Positions 1-13,638 of a stretch of 64,000 bases of DNA are shown here, piece after piece (the first letter of the stretch is position 1; each line of letters begins with the position of its first letter). Both the position numbers and the translations under genes were made by a program. The DNA lies in assembly GCA_030142905.1 (NCBI GenBank), contig JASJOG010000325.1, positions 124,001 to 188,000 on the forward strand. Direction: 5' to 3'. Under the pieces are notes generated by a model. It did not search any database. It had not been told where the DNA came from and saw nothing but the letters and a program-made list of their open reading frames with translations. The DNA comes from Heliopora coerulea. Lineage: Eukaryota; Cnidaria; Anthozoa; Scleralcyonacea; Helioporidae.

Positions 1-1893
1 CGTCATGGCAATTCATATTCGAATCTTGAGCTGGGCATTAATATTTATTCGAAGATGCGAGCTCGAATCCCACTCAAGTGAACTCATATACTTGACTTTA
101 GCAGTGCAGGTGAATTCATGAAATACTCTGTTCATGGTCAGTTATAACACGAAATTTGATCAATTTTCAGCACTGAGTTTCCAAACATTTGCATCTTATT
201 AAGAAAAAAATGAAAACATCTCCAAGGAACCCTCGAGTGGTCAAACCTCATCTGCTTAAATCTGAACAGCCAACCTACACCTATAGGAAATTATTAACAC
301 CTTTCAAAACTCAGGAGTGATACTTGGAGACGACTCATTTCACAAGATAAGATTTATCAGTGGATAAAGGGAAAGTATCTGCATCTTTTCGATACCGAAT
401 TAGGGTTTTGCAATAAAATAATTGACATATCAAAGTAGCTTGTTCCTTTCGATCAAAAATCGTTTGTCCAGTCTTAAACGTTTTGGCCAGCAAACAATCA
501 TACACGTCCAACACTAACAGCAATATTCGAGCAATAAGCAGTGTAGTAAAATAGACAACTTTGGTTCTCTCTCCCCCTCCTCTTGTCTATTTCTCTTCTT
601 TTGCCTATGTCTCCGAACTTCCGTCCCTTCCCCTCTCCCTTATTGTCTCTCAGTACAATAAATACATAACAAAAACAAACCTCACAACAACAGGGTTTAA
701 AGGTTCATTATAAATTCATTAGTAGAGCGAATTGTTGTCCGAAAACATTACGAAGCCGAGTTACAAAACGTCAGCCTATATTGTTGCAATTAATTTAAAT
801 AATTAATTTCCTAAAATTTCCTGCTTTTCCTTAATTGCAGAAGAATCCTTTTACAGCCAATAAAGTTCGGAATCAAAACTATATTAAAAAACTACCGTGT
901 ATTTAGTAACCGCAACAAAACTTGTCATAAGCTGTTTTAACGAGGCCATAGTTGAGGGCACAACAATTAAATTTTTACGTTCACGTTAAATGTTCTAGAT
1001 TCTATCTTTTTGGAAATAGTGCTAGTCGTTTGCCTTCCATCGGCGGCGTCGTAGCTACCACATCCACAATCGAAGTATTTATGAAACAAAGAAAACAAGA
1101 TGCCCTTTTGCTTAAAGTGGAATGCTATGCAACCTACCTTAAAGGACTCGTAAAAAGCCAATAGTTTGTGGAAATGCCGAAACTTAAAACAGAAAACTCA
1201 AACCATTCGAAAAAAGGGTCTGTGTCAGTGTGATATGGGAAAGTAAAATTAAAACTAGCTGAAGCTTTCATACTTGAATAAGTTCTGTCTCTAGGAAGAT
1301 AATCGATTCAATGCATAATCAAGGACAAAGTAAATGATGAGACGCAAACGATGGCAGGTTATTAGATACTGTACTAATCGAACACTAAACAGAAACGACC
1401 AAAAGCCTGCACGAGACCCAAGGGAATGGTAAATCGAAGCAATTACTACAAACAACGATGACCACAATCTAACGTTTTCATTTCGGTCACAATGAACAAA
1501 AGTACTAAATTGCAATATATAAAAATGCATACATATGTAAACATATATACATACACATATATTTATTGAATAGATATAATACGACGTCTCTAGCCATTGC
1601 GTGCTCAGGGTGCTGTATTTCTAGGCGAAAACCGCGAAAATAAGAGCCCTATATCGATCGGTAAATCGTTTTTATTTTAACGCATTTAATTCAGTCCAAA
1701 AACGAACTTCCCAAGAACACTTGATTTTAATACTTGCAGGAAACCTCGACACCTAACATTTCTCCGACTCTTCGAAAGTCGCAAATGAAATGTGTCTCCA
1801 ATCCTTCAAATTACTTATTGACGAATTGGCATCTTTTCCTTTCATTAATTAATGAGTCTTCGTTTGCAATTCAGCAGAAACGTCTTTCATTTG
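1..1893. other. Non-coding flank, no gene seen
   Basis: AT-rich sequence with stops in all frames. The longest open frames are under 80 codons and show no recognisable domain or codon-like pattern. I see no RNA gene, long terminal repeat or convincing exon here. Host intron or intergenic DNA is the likely reading. Confidence 0.5.
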
Positions 1894-2060
1894 AATGAAA
1901 TTCAGAGCAAATATTTCGCTCCGAAAACACGACGTGATGAACTTTTTAATTCATAGCTCTCCTTATTTGCAACTCAACTAAATGCAAGTAACTCAAATCA
2001 TTTGTAAGACGCCCACGGTAAAACAAATGCATCGGTATTACAATCACGACTTGTAAAAAT
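1894..2060 (+). repeat. Dispersed repeat, left copy flanking the 3060-bp array
   Basis: About 165 bases here match 14707..14873 in the same orientation at roughly 80% identity by eye. The match starts with AATGAAATTCAGAGC and ends near a CGACTTGTAA word. The two copies lie about 205 and 214 bases outside the two ends of the tandem array. On the minus strand both copies carry a related open stretch of some 35 codons, but neither extends into a recognisable gene, so I treat it as an interspersed repeat. Confidence 0.65.
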
Positions 2061-4158
2061 CTTGCAAGCATGCCAATACTGGTTTCAGAGGTATGGTTAA
2101 TTACGAAGTATGACCCAAAAGCGCGATTTAGAAAACAAATGTTTGAATCACCACCAGTTTTTATATCGAGCACACCCCTTGACGACACAGTTTGTAAAAC
2201 TACTGCGCAACGTTTAATAGTATAAAATTATGTAATAATAAAAGTGAAAGTTAAGTTTGCCTTAATTAAATGAACCCTTGGAATGAAGAAGGGACACGTT
2301 CCACAGCTTTTTCCATTTCTTACTTCGTTCGTGACATATTTCAGTTTGTTTGATGTGTAAAAGAGACAATCTGTGACGTAATTTTATTGACATGACATTT
2401 GGCTAAATGCGAAATAAGTTGCCTTTTCTGAGGTTATTACACGACGTTCCTTGAAACTTTATTCTTTGGTTTAGTTTATGTATCTGATCATTTTTGCATT
2501 AAAAGGTCGCCGTTGTGATGTAAAATGGGCGGATCCCACTTTTCTGAAGCAGAATTTTTTATCCTGCCATGATAAGCAACTGTTGCATGATGAATCAAAC
2601 AATGAACGCAAGACGACTGACTCGACACGAACAAAAAATAGCCAAGAGGTGGCTATACAAAACAATTACTATGATAATACCACTTTGAAGTTAAGCTCTT
2701 CAGTTTCGTAAACTGCACAGATGTACAAAGTTTAGGTTAATTTTACAATAAGCCAAGATGAAGTTGCCAGCAAAATGTCGTCAGAGTTAGTTAATTCACA
2801 AAAGAAGTAATAGAGCAGATTCATTGGTTTCTGACGTAAACATCAATTCATTCAGTCTATCAAATGGATATACGTCCTTGACCCAAGAGATCTCTCAGCT
2901 TTCCGTATTTAGTTTCTAAACACAGGTGCTCCATGCACCTCCTTATCTGCTGACAGACATGATTTTTTTATAATAATTGCCTGCTAGCCATTAATGCACG
3001 TACCCCAAAATTCCCCAAGACCGTTTACATCAGTACTGTGGAAGTCAATTTCCCCATGGAAAAGTTATGCCGATACATGACAGTTTTCCCGAACAATGAC
3101 GTGATGCATACGCACTTTACTGTTTTTATTAATTCAGTGAAAGATTTCTCATAGCTGGATATTTGAAATAGTTTCAATCTTTTATGTATTCTGATGATGA
3201 TCTCATAAAAAATTCTTCCAAGGGCCCTTTCGTTCGTACACGTAATCGAGAGAAACTGACGTATAAGATTTTGCCCAACGCTTTTCCCTCCATTTCAGTC
3301 CTTACAAGACTATCTATAAGCTCGTAAACCTTTCTCGCTCATTATGGTCGTGCATTATGGTAATTAATCCATAAAATGCTTGACCTTTGATTATATTTCT
3401 ACATTTCATTAAGAATTCATGAAGAAAATAGAAAAGGAAATCATAACGGTGTATTGTCTTTATATGTCATAAAGACACATGTGACTTTATATGTGAAGAA
3501 GAAGTTAATTTTTTCGGCTTAGAAAACGTAAATTTCCGAACTTTCTTCGCGAATTAGCGGGTTAGGAATTAGCGTATTGGCTGAAAAGGACGTCACACAT
3601 TTGGTGCCAAGATTTTATTTTGTAATCGTATAAGTCAAGGGAACTTTAGAAAAACATTTTAATTGAGTAAATGTTTATAACCTTGTAAAATTTTGCCTTC
3701 AGTCAATATATTATTACAATAGCCAAGAATGGCCCAATATTCCAAACTGATACCATTATAATTTTTATTGAATTAAGATATTAGGATTTGTAAAAAACTA
3801 ATGGCGGATTTGTCAACTTATGATATTTTTAAAGCCAAACTTAGTCTAGAGAAACTTAAAAATAATATATTTGTGGGTCGACGTGCGATAATTAAAATGC
3901 AGAATGAATTAGAGATGCATTGAAATCGGTGCCAAAAACCCATAAGCACTTTTATTACTCAGTCTGGATGGTATATTTGATGCATAAATACACTAAAAAG
4001 GCTAAAGGAGAATTTTGAAGCGATTAAGATAACCAACACCATTAAACCTGCATCACATACAACGATATCTCCAAACACTTCAAGACATTTACTTCTTTCA
4101 AATTTCTTCATCAAGCAAGAAAAAACTTCAGGAGCAAAGATTGTTTGGTGTGTCTTAA

Positions 4159-4458
4159 ATGTCGGCAAAGAAGTTGTCCATTGCTGATCAAAAGCGCCTG
4201 TCGCGTGCAACTATAGAAAACGCAAGCACACCGAACTTTTTTTACAGACCAGGCTATGACGAGAGCAATGTAACTGTTAAATTCATTTTACCTGTTCCAG
4301 TTCCGGTTGTAGGGGAAGATGTCCAAGATATCCCTGACGTCACTGGGCTTTCCGTACTTTGGGTATTCACTGCCAAATTGTTAATGAGACAAAAAATAAA
4401 AATAAAAAAATTGAAATTATCAGTTCCTGAAAATTTGATTTGGGAGAGTAAAAAATGA
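4159..4458 (+). CDS. Hypothetical 99-codon ORF in array unit 1
   Basis: This is the longest open frame of the 3060-bp unit. It starts at an ATG that follows a stop in the same frame (TAA ATG) and encodes a basic, lysine-rich product with a proline/valine-rich middle and no signal peptide or membrane span. I do not recognise the family. Over the four units the ORF stays open, and the two base changes that fall in it both alter the protein (one F to Y in unit 2, one I to V in unit 4). That is too few to judge selection. It may be a chance ORF or one exon of a spliced gene. Confidence 0.2.
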   Translation: MSAKKLSIADQKRLSRATIENASTPNFFYRPGYDESNVTVKFILPVPVPVVGEDVQDIPDVTGLSVLWVFTAKLLMRQKIKIKKLKLSVPENLIWESKK

Positions 4459-7218
4459 AAAAAATAGTTCACAGATATGTTTAATGAAAAATATTTCTGC
4501 CTTCAGATTTCGGTTATATGGTGTATAACTTGTTGTCCACGGTTAGTAATACGTTTGCTCATCCATTAGTTTTATTCCCAAAACGTTTCTGAGAGGCTCA
4601 ACTGTCTGATCGAAGGTTATTGATTCGACTCTCGTTTGAAACTCAGACAGTTTTTTGAGTTAACAACGCAATAATTACTGTACAACTTTCTCAGTTGATG
4701 AAGCTATACACTTGAGGCCAAATTCTCTCGACAGAAATTTTTACTTCGGGATCATCAATGATTTGGCAACACCGTGATCCGCTCGTGTCGAGGCTGGTTT
4801 GGCAAATTGGTGGTTTTGTTAGGAAAATGGATCTGTGAAAATGATAAATGTAAATCTGCCAAATAATTAACATTGTAGCACCGAATGAGCGACCGGTTCA
4901 CATAACTCATTGAAGTTAGCCTTACGAGCAGAAATCGAAAATAATTCCACATGGAGTGATTAACACATTACATTCTTTAAGAAAAATACTTCATGTATAC
5001 TCTACAGTACTATAAGGTTTTGCTTGGAAATATTGCTCGATTGTCGATCTCGATGCTGGATCACAGCGCGAACTTCAGATGATTTCCTTGCATTTTCACG
5101 ATCAATTTTACAGCTAGGTTTTGATTGCTCCAAGTATTTCGTTTATAGTAAATAAATCTAAATGCTCTCTGACCTGATGATAAATTTCATTATGAGCTTT
5201 CGGTTACCGGTCTGTAACCTTCTACGGATAGATGACAGTGAAGACAAAGAACAAGGCTAATTATTTATATATGTAAGGACGTTTACATAAAAGCTAAAAA
5301 TAGATATGGGTGGGTTGAGTGTGCATTAAATGAACCCTTGAAATGAAGAAGGGACACGTTCCACAGCTTTTTCCATTTCTTACTTCGTTCGTGACATATT
5401 TCAGTTTGTTTGATGTGTAAAAGAGACAATCTGTGACGTAATTTTATTGACATGACATTTGGCTAAATGCGAAATAAGTTGCCTTTTCTGAGGTTATTAC
5501 ACGACGTTCCTTGAAACTTTATTCTTTGGTTTAGTTTATGTATCTGATCATTTTTGCATTAAAAGGTCGCCGTTGTGATGTAAAATGGGCGGATCCCACT
5601 TTTCTGAAGCAGAATTTTTTATCCTGCCATGATAAGCAACTGTTGCATGATGAATCAAACAATGAACGCAAGACGACTGACTCGACACGAACAAAAAATA
5701 GCCAAGAGGTGGCTATACAAAACAATTACTATGATAATACCACTTTGAAGTTAAGCTCTTCAGTTTCGTAAACTGCACAGATGTACAAAGTTTAGGTTAA
5801 TTTTACAATAAGCCAAGATGAAGTTGCCAGCAAAATGTCGTCAGAGTTAGTTAATTCACAAAAGAAGTAATAGAGCAGATTCATTGGTTTCTGACGTAAA
5901 CATCAATTCATTCAGTCTATCAAATGGATATACGTCCTTGACCCAAGAGATCTCTCAGCTTTCCGTATTTAGTTTCTAAACACAAGTGCTCCATGCACCT
6001 CCTTATCTGCTGACAGACATGATTTTTTTATAATAATTGCCTGCTAGCCATTAATGCACGTACCCCAAAATTCCCCAAGACCGTTTACATCAGTACTGTG
6101 GAAGTCAATTTCCCCATGGAAAAGTTATGCCGATACATGACAGTTTTCCCGAACAATGACGTGATGCATACGCACTTTACTGTTTTTATTAATTCAGTGA
6201 AAGATTTCTCATAGCTGGATATTTGAAATAGTTTCAATCTTTTATGTATTCTGATGATGATCTCATAAAAAATTCTTCCAAGGGCCCTTTCGTTCGTACA
6301 CGTAATCGAGAGAAACTGACGTATAAGATTTTGCCCAACGCTTTTCCCTCCATTTCAGTCCTTACAAGACTATCTATAAGCTCGTAAACCTTTCTCGCTC
6401 ATTATGGTCGTGCATTATGGTAATTAATCCATAAAATGCTTGACCTTTGATTATATTTCTACATTTCATTAAGAATTCATGAAGAAAATAGAAAAGGAAA
6501 TCATAACGGTGTATTGTCTTTATATGTCATAAAGACACATGTGACTTTATATGTGAAGAAGAAGTTAATTTTTTCGGCTTAGAAAACGTAAATTTCCGAA
6601 CTTTCTTCGCGAATTAGCGGGTTAGGAATTAGCGTATTGGCTGAAAAGGACGTCACACATTTGGTGCCAAGATTTTATTTTGTAATCGTATAAGTCAAGG
6701 GAACTTTAGAAAAACATTTTAATTGAGTAAATGTTTATAACCTTGTAAAATTTTGCCTTCAGTCAATATATTATTACAATAGCCAAGAATGGCCCAATAT
6801 TCCAAACTGATACCATTATAATTTTTATTGAATTAAGATATTAGGATTTGTAAAAAACTAATGGCGGATTTGTCAACTTATGATATTTTTAAAGCCAAAC
6901 TTAGTCTAGAGAAACTTAAAAATAATATATTTGTGGGTCGACGTGCGATAATTAAAATGCAGAATGAATTAGAGATGCATTGAAATCGGTGCCAAAAACC
7001 CATAAGCACTTTTATTACTCAGTCTGGATGGTATATTTGATGCATAAATACACTAAAAAGGCTAAAGGAGAATTTTGAAGCGATTAAGATAACCAACACC
7101 ATTAAACCTGCATCACATACAACGATATCTCCAAACACTTCAAGACATTTACTTCTTTCAAATTTCTTCATCAAGCAAGAAAAAACTTCAGGAGCAAAGA
7201 TTGTTTGGTGTGTCTTAA

Positions 7219-7518
7219 ATGTCGGCAAAGAAGTTGTCCATTGCTGATCAAAAGCGCCTGTCGCGTGCAACTATAGAAAACGCAAGCACACCGAACTTTT
7301 ATTACAGACCAGGCTATGACGAGAGCAATGTAACTGTTAAATTCATTTTACCTGTTCCAGTTCCGGTTGTAGGGGAAGATGTCCAAGATATCCCTGACGT
7401 CACTGGGCTTTCCGTACTTTGGGTATTCACTGCCAAATTGTTAATGAGACAAAAAATAAAAATAAAAAAATTGAAATTATCAGTTCCTGAAAATTTGATT
7501 TGGGAGAGTAAAAAATGA
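7219..7518 (+). CDS. Hypothetical 99-codon ORF in array unit 2
   Basis: Copy of the ORF at 4159..4458. The base at 7301 is A here where the other units have T, changing one phenylalanine to tyrosine. No domain recognised. Confidence 0.2.
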   Translation: MSAKKLSIADQKRLSRATIENASTPNFYYRPGYDESNVTVKFILPVPVPVVGEDVQDIPDVTGLSVLWVFTAKLLMRQKIKIKKLKLSVPENLIWESKK

Positions 7519-10278
7519 AAAAAATAGTTCACAGATATGTTTAATGAAAAATATTTCTGCCTTCAGATTTCGGTTATATGGTGTATAACTTGTTGTCCAC
7601 GGTTAGTAATACGTTTGCTCATCCATTAGTTTTATTCCCAAAACGTTTCTGAGAGGCTCAACTGTCTGATCGAAGGTTATTGATTCGACTCTCGTTTGAA
7701 ACTCAGACAGTTTTTTGAGTTAACAACGCAATAATTACTGTACAACTTTCTCAGTTGATGAAGCTATACACTTGAGGCCAAATTCTCTCGACAGAAATTT
7801 TTACTTCGGGATCATCAATGATTTGGCAACACCGTGATCCGCTCGTGTCGAGGCTGGTTTGGCAAATTGGTGGTTTTGTTAGGAAAATGGATCTGTGAAA
7901 ATGATAAATGTAAATCTGCCAAATAATTAACATTGTAGCACCGAATGAGCGACCGGTTCACATAACTCATTGAAGTTAGCCTTACGAGCAGAAATCGAAA
8001 ATAATTCCACATGGAGTGATTAACACATTACATTCTTTAAGAAAAATACTTCATGTATACTCTACAGTACTATAAGGTTTTGCTTGGAAATATTGCTCGA
8101 TTGTCGATCTCGATGCTGGATCACAGCGCGAACTTCAGATGATTTCCTTGCATTTTCACGATCAATTTTACAGCTAGGTTTTGATTGCTCCAAGTATTTC
8201 GTTTATAGTAAATAAATCTAAATGCTCTCTGACCTGATGATAAATTTCATTATGAGCTTTCGGTTACCGGTCTGTAACCTTCTACGGATAGATGACAGTG
8301 AAGACAAAGAACAAGGCTAATTATTTATATATGTAAGGACGTTTACATAAAAGCTAAAAATAGATATGGGTGGGTTGAGTGTGCATTAAATGAACCCTTG
8401 AAATGAAGAAGGGACACGTTCCACAGCTTTTTCCATTTCTTACTTCGTTCGTGACATATTTCAGTTTGTTTGATGTGTAAAAGAGACAATCTGTGACGTA
8501 ATTTTATTGACATGACATTTGGCTAAATGCGAAATAAGTTGCCTTTTCTGAGGTTATTACACGACGTTCCTTGAAACTTTATTCTTTGGTTTAGTTTATG
8601 TATCTGATCATTTTTGCATTAAAAGGTCGCCGTTGTGATGTAAAATGGGCGGATCCCACTTTTCTGAAGCAGAATTTTTTATCCTGCCATGATAAGCAAC
8701 TGTTGCATGATGAATCAAACAATGAACGCAAGACGACTGACTCGACACGAACAAAAAATAGCCAAGAGGTGGCTATACAAAACAATTACTATGATAATAC
8801 CACTTTGAAGTTAAGCTCTTCAGTTTCGTAAACTGCACAGATGTACAAAGTTTAGGTTAATTTTACAATAAGCCAAGATGAAGTTGCCAGCAAAATGTCG
8901 TCAGAGTTAGTTAATTCACAAAAGAAGTAATAGAGCAGATTCATTGGTTTCTGACGTAAACATCAATTCATTCAGTCTATCAAATGGATATACGTCCTTG
9001 ACCCAAGAGATCTCTCAGCTTTCCGTATTTAGTTTCTAAACACAAGTGCTCCATGCACCTCCTTATCTGCTGACAGACATGATTTTTTTATAATAATTGC
9101 CTGCTAGCCATTAATGCACGTACCCCAAAATTCCCCAAGACCGTTTACATCAGTACTGTGGAAGTCAATTTCCCCATGGAAAAGTTATGCCGATACATGA
9201 CAGTTTTCCCGAACAATGACGTGATGCATACGCACTTTACTGTTTTTATTAATTCAGTGAAAGATTTCTCATAGCTGGATATTTGAAATAGTTTCAATCT
9301 TTTATGTATTCTGATGATGATCTCATAAAAAATTCTTCCAAGGGCCCTTTCGTTCGTACACGTAATCGAGAGAAACTGACGTATAAGATTTTGCCCAACG
9401 CTTTTCCCTCCATTTCAGTCCTTACAAGACTATCTATAAGCTCGTAAACCTTTCTCGCTCATTATGGTCGTGCATTATGGTAATTAATCCATAAAATGCT
9501 TGACCTTTGATTATATTTCTACATTTCATTAAGAATTCATGAAGAAAATAGAAAAGGAAATCATAACGGTGTATTGTCTTTATATGTCATAAAGACACAT
9601 GTGACTTTATATGTGAAGAAGAAGTTAATTTTTTCGGCTTAGAAAACGTAAATTTCCGAACTTTCTTCGCGAATTAGCGGGTTAGGAATTAGCGTATTGG
9701 CTGAAAAGGACGTCACACATTTGGTGCCAAGATTTTATTTTGTAATCGTATAAGTCAAGGGAACTTTAGAAAAACATTTTAATTGAGTAAATGTTTATAA
9801 CCTTGTAAAATTTTGCCTTCAGTCAATATATTATTACAATAGCCAAGAATGGCCCAATATTCCAAACTGATACCATTATAATTTTTATTGAATTAAGATA
9901 TTAGGATTTGTAAAAAACTAATGGCGGATTTGTCAACTTATGATATTTTTAAAGCCAAACTTAGTCTAGAGAAACTTAAAAATAATATATTTGTGGGTCG
10001 ACGTGCGATAATTAAAATGCAGAATGAATTAGAGATGCATTGAAATCGGTGCCAAAAACCCATAAGCACTTTTATTACTCAGTCTGGATGGTATATTTGA
10101 TGCATAAATACACTAAAAAGGCTAAAGGAGAATTTTGAAGCGATTAAGATAACCAACACCATTAAACCTGCATCACATACAACGATATCTCCAAACACTT
10201 CAAGACATTTACTTCTTTCAAATTTCTTCATCAAGCAAGAAAAAACTTCAGGAGCAAAGATTGTTTGGTGTGTCTTAA

Positions 10279-10578
10279 ATGTCGGCAAAGAAGTTGTCCA
10301 TTGCTGATCAAAAGCGCCTGTCGCGTGCAACTATAGAAAACGCAAGCACACCGAACTTTTTTTACAGACCAGGCTATGACGAGAGCAATGTAACTGTTAA
10401 ATTCATTTTACCTGTTCCAGTTCCGGTTGTAGGGGAAGATGTCCAAGATATCCCTGACGTCACTGGGCTTTCCGTACTTTGGGTATTCACTGCCAAATTG
10501 TTAATGAGACAAAAAATAAAAATAAAAAAATTGAAATTATCAGTTCCTGAAAATTTGATTTGGGAGAGTAAAAAATGA
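10279..10578 (+). CDS. Hypothetical 99-codon ORF in array unit 3
   Basis: Copy identical in protein sequence to the unit-1 ORF. No domain recognised. Confidence 0.2.
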   Translation: MSAKKLSIADQKRLSRATIENASTPNFFYRPGYDESNVTVKFILPVPVPVVGEDVQDIPDVTGLSVLWVFTAKLLMRQKIKIKKLKLSVPENLIWESKK

Positions 10579-13338
10579 AAAAAATAGTTCACAGATATGT
10601 TTAATGAAAAATATTTCTGCCTTCAGATTTCGGTTATATGGTGTATAACTTGTTGTCCACGGTTAGTAATACGTTTGCTCATCCATTAGTTTTATTCCCA
10701 AAACGTTTCTGAGAGGCTCAACTGTCTGATCGAAGGTTATTGATTCGACTCTCGTTTGAAACTCAGACAGTTTTTTGAGTTAACAACGCAATAATTACTG
10801 TACAACTTTCTCAGTTGATGAAGCTATACACTTGAGGCCAAATTCTCTCGACAGAAATTTTTACTTCGGGATCATCAATGATTTGGCAACACCGTGATCC
10901 GCTCGTGTCGAGGCTGGTTTGGCAAATTGGTGGTTTTGTTAGGAAAATGGATCTGTGAAAATGATAAATGTAAATCTGCCAAATAATTAACATTGTAGCA
11001 CCGAATGAGCGACCGGTTCACATAACTCATTGAAGTTAGCCTTACGAGCAGAAATCGAAAATAATTCCACATGGAGTGATTAACACATTACATTCTTTAA
11101 GAAAAATACTTCATGTATACTCTACAGTACTATAAGGTTTTGCTTGGAAATATTGCTCGATTGTCGATCTCGATGCTGGATCACAGCGCGAACTTCAGAT
11201 GATTTCCTTGCATTTTCACGATCAATTTTACAGCTAGGTTTTGATTGCTCCAAGTATTTCGTTTATAGTAAATAAATCTAAATGCTCTCTGACCTGATGA
11301 TAAATTTCATTATGAGCTTTCGGTTACCGGTCTGTAACCTTCTACGGATAGATGACAGTGAAGACAAAGAACAAGGCTAATTATTTATATATGTAAGGAC
11401 GTTTACATAAAAGCTAAAAATAGATATGGGTGGGTTGAGTGTGCATTAAATGAACCCTTGAAATGAAGAAGGGACACGTTCCACAGCTTTTTCCATTTCT
11501 TACTTCGTTCGTGACATATTTCAGTTTGTTTGATGTGTAAAAGAGACAATCTGTGACGTAATTTTATTGACATGACATTTGGCTAAATGCGAAATAAGTT
11601 GCCTTTTCTGAGGTTATTACACGACGTTCCTTGAAACTTTATTCTTTGGTTTAGTTTATGTATCTGATCATTTTTGCATTAAAAGGTCGCCGTTGTGATG
11701 TAAAATGGGCGGATCCCACTTTTCTGAAGCAGAATTTTTTATCCTGCCATGATAAGCAACTGTTGCATGATGAATCAAACAATGAACGCAAGACGACTGA
11801 CTCGACACGAACAAAAAATAGCCAAGAGGTGGCTATACAAAACAATTACTATGATAATACCACTTTGAAGTTAAGCTCTTCAGTTTCGTAAACTGCACAG
11901 ATGTACAAAGTTTAGGTTAATTTTACAATAAGCCAAGATGAAGTTGCCAGCAAAATGTCGTCAGAGTTAGTTAATTCACAAAAGAAGTAATAGAGCAGAT
12001 TCATTGGTTTCTGACGTAAACATCAATTCATTCAGTCTATCAAATGGATATACGTCCTTGACCCAAGAGATCTCTCAGCTTTCCGTATTTAGTTTCTAAA
12101 CACAAGTGCTCCATGCACCTCCTTATCTGCTGACAGACATGATTTTTTTATAATAATTGCCTGCTAGCCATTAATGCACGTACCCCAAAATTCCCCAAGA
12201 CCGTTTACATCAGTACTGTGGAAGTCAATTTCCCCATGGAAAAGTTATGCCGATACATGACAGTTTTCCCGAACAATGACGTGATGCATACGCACTTTAC
12301 TGTTTTTATTAATTCAGTGAAAGATTTCTCATAGCTGGATATTTGAAATAGTTTCAATCTTTTATGTATTCTGATGATGATCTCATAAAAAATTCTTCCA
12401 AGGGCCCTTTCGTTCGTACACGTAATCGAGAGAAACTGACGTATAAGATTTTGCCCAACGCTTTTCCCTCCATTTCAGTCCTTACAAGACTATCTATAAG
12501 CTCGTAAACCTTTCTCGCTCATTATGGTCGTGCATTATGGTAATTAATCCATAAAATGCTTGACCTTTGATTATATTTCTACATTTCATTAAGAATTCAT
12601 GAAGAAAATAGAAAAGGAAATCATAACGGTGTATTGTCTTTATATGTCATAAAGACACATGTGACTTTATATGTGAAGAAGAAGTTAATTTTTTCGGCTT
12701 AGAAAACGTAAATTTCCGAACTTTCTTCGCGAATTAGCGGGTTAGGAATTAGCGTATTGGCTGAAAAGGACGTCACACATTTGGTGCCAAGATTTTATTT
12801 TGTAATCGTATAAGTCAAGGGAACTTTAGAAAAACATTTTAATTGAGTAAATGTTTATAACCTTGTAAAATTTTGCCTTCAGTCAATATATTATTACAAT
12901 AGCCAAGAATGGCCCAATATTCCAAACTGATACCATTATAATTTTTATTGAATTAAGATATTAGGATTTGTAAAAAACTAATGGCGGATTTGTCAACTTA
13001 TGATATTTTTAAAGCCAAACTTAGTCTAGAGAAACTTAAAAATAATATATTTGTGGGTCGACGTGCGATAATTAAAATGCAGAATGAATTAGAGATGCAT
13101 TGAAATCGGTGCCAAAAACCCATAAGCACTTTTATTACTCAGTCTGGATGGTATATTTGATGCATAAATACACTAAAAAGGCTAAAGGAGAATTTTGAAG
13201 CGATTAAGATAACCAACACCATTAAACCTGCATCACATACAACGATATCTCCAAACACTTCAAGACATTTACTTCTTTCAAATTTCTTCATCAAGCAAGA
13301 AAAAACTTCAGGAGCAAAGATTGTTTGGTGTGTCTTAA

Positions 13339-13638
13339 ATGTCGGCAAAGAAGTTGTCCATTGCTGATCAAAAGCGCCTGTCGCGTGCAACTATAGAAAA
13401 CGCAAGCACACCGAACTTTTTTTACAGACCAGGCTATGACGAGAGCAATGTAACTGTTAAATTCATTTTACCTGTTCCAGTTCCGGTTGTAGGGGAAGAT
13501 GTCCAAGATGTCCCTGACGTCACTGGGCTTTCCGTACTTTGGGTATTCACTGCCAAATTGTTAATGAGACAAAAAATAAAAATAAAAAAATTGAAATTAT
13601 CAGTTCCTGAAAATTTGATTTGGGAGAGTAAAAAATGA
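13339..13638 (+). CDS. Hypothetical 99-codon ORF in array unit 4
   Basis: Copy with one base change at 13510 that turns an isoleucine into valine. No domain recognised. Confidence 0.2.
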   Translation: MSAKKLSIADQKRLSRATIENASTPNFFYRPGYDESNVTVKFILPVPVPVVGEDVQDVPDVTGLSVLWVFTAKLLMRQKIKIKKLKLSVPENLIWESKK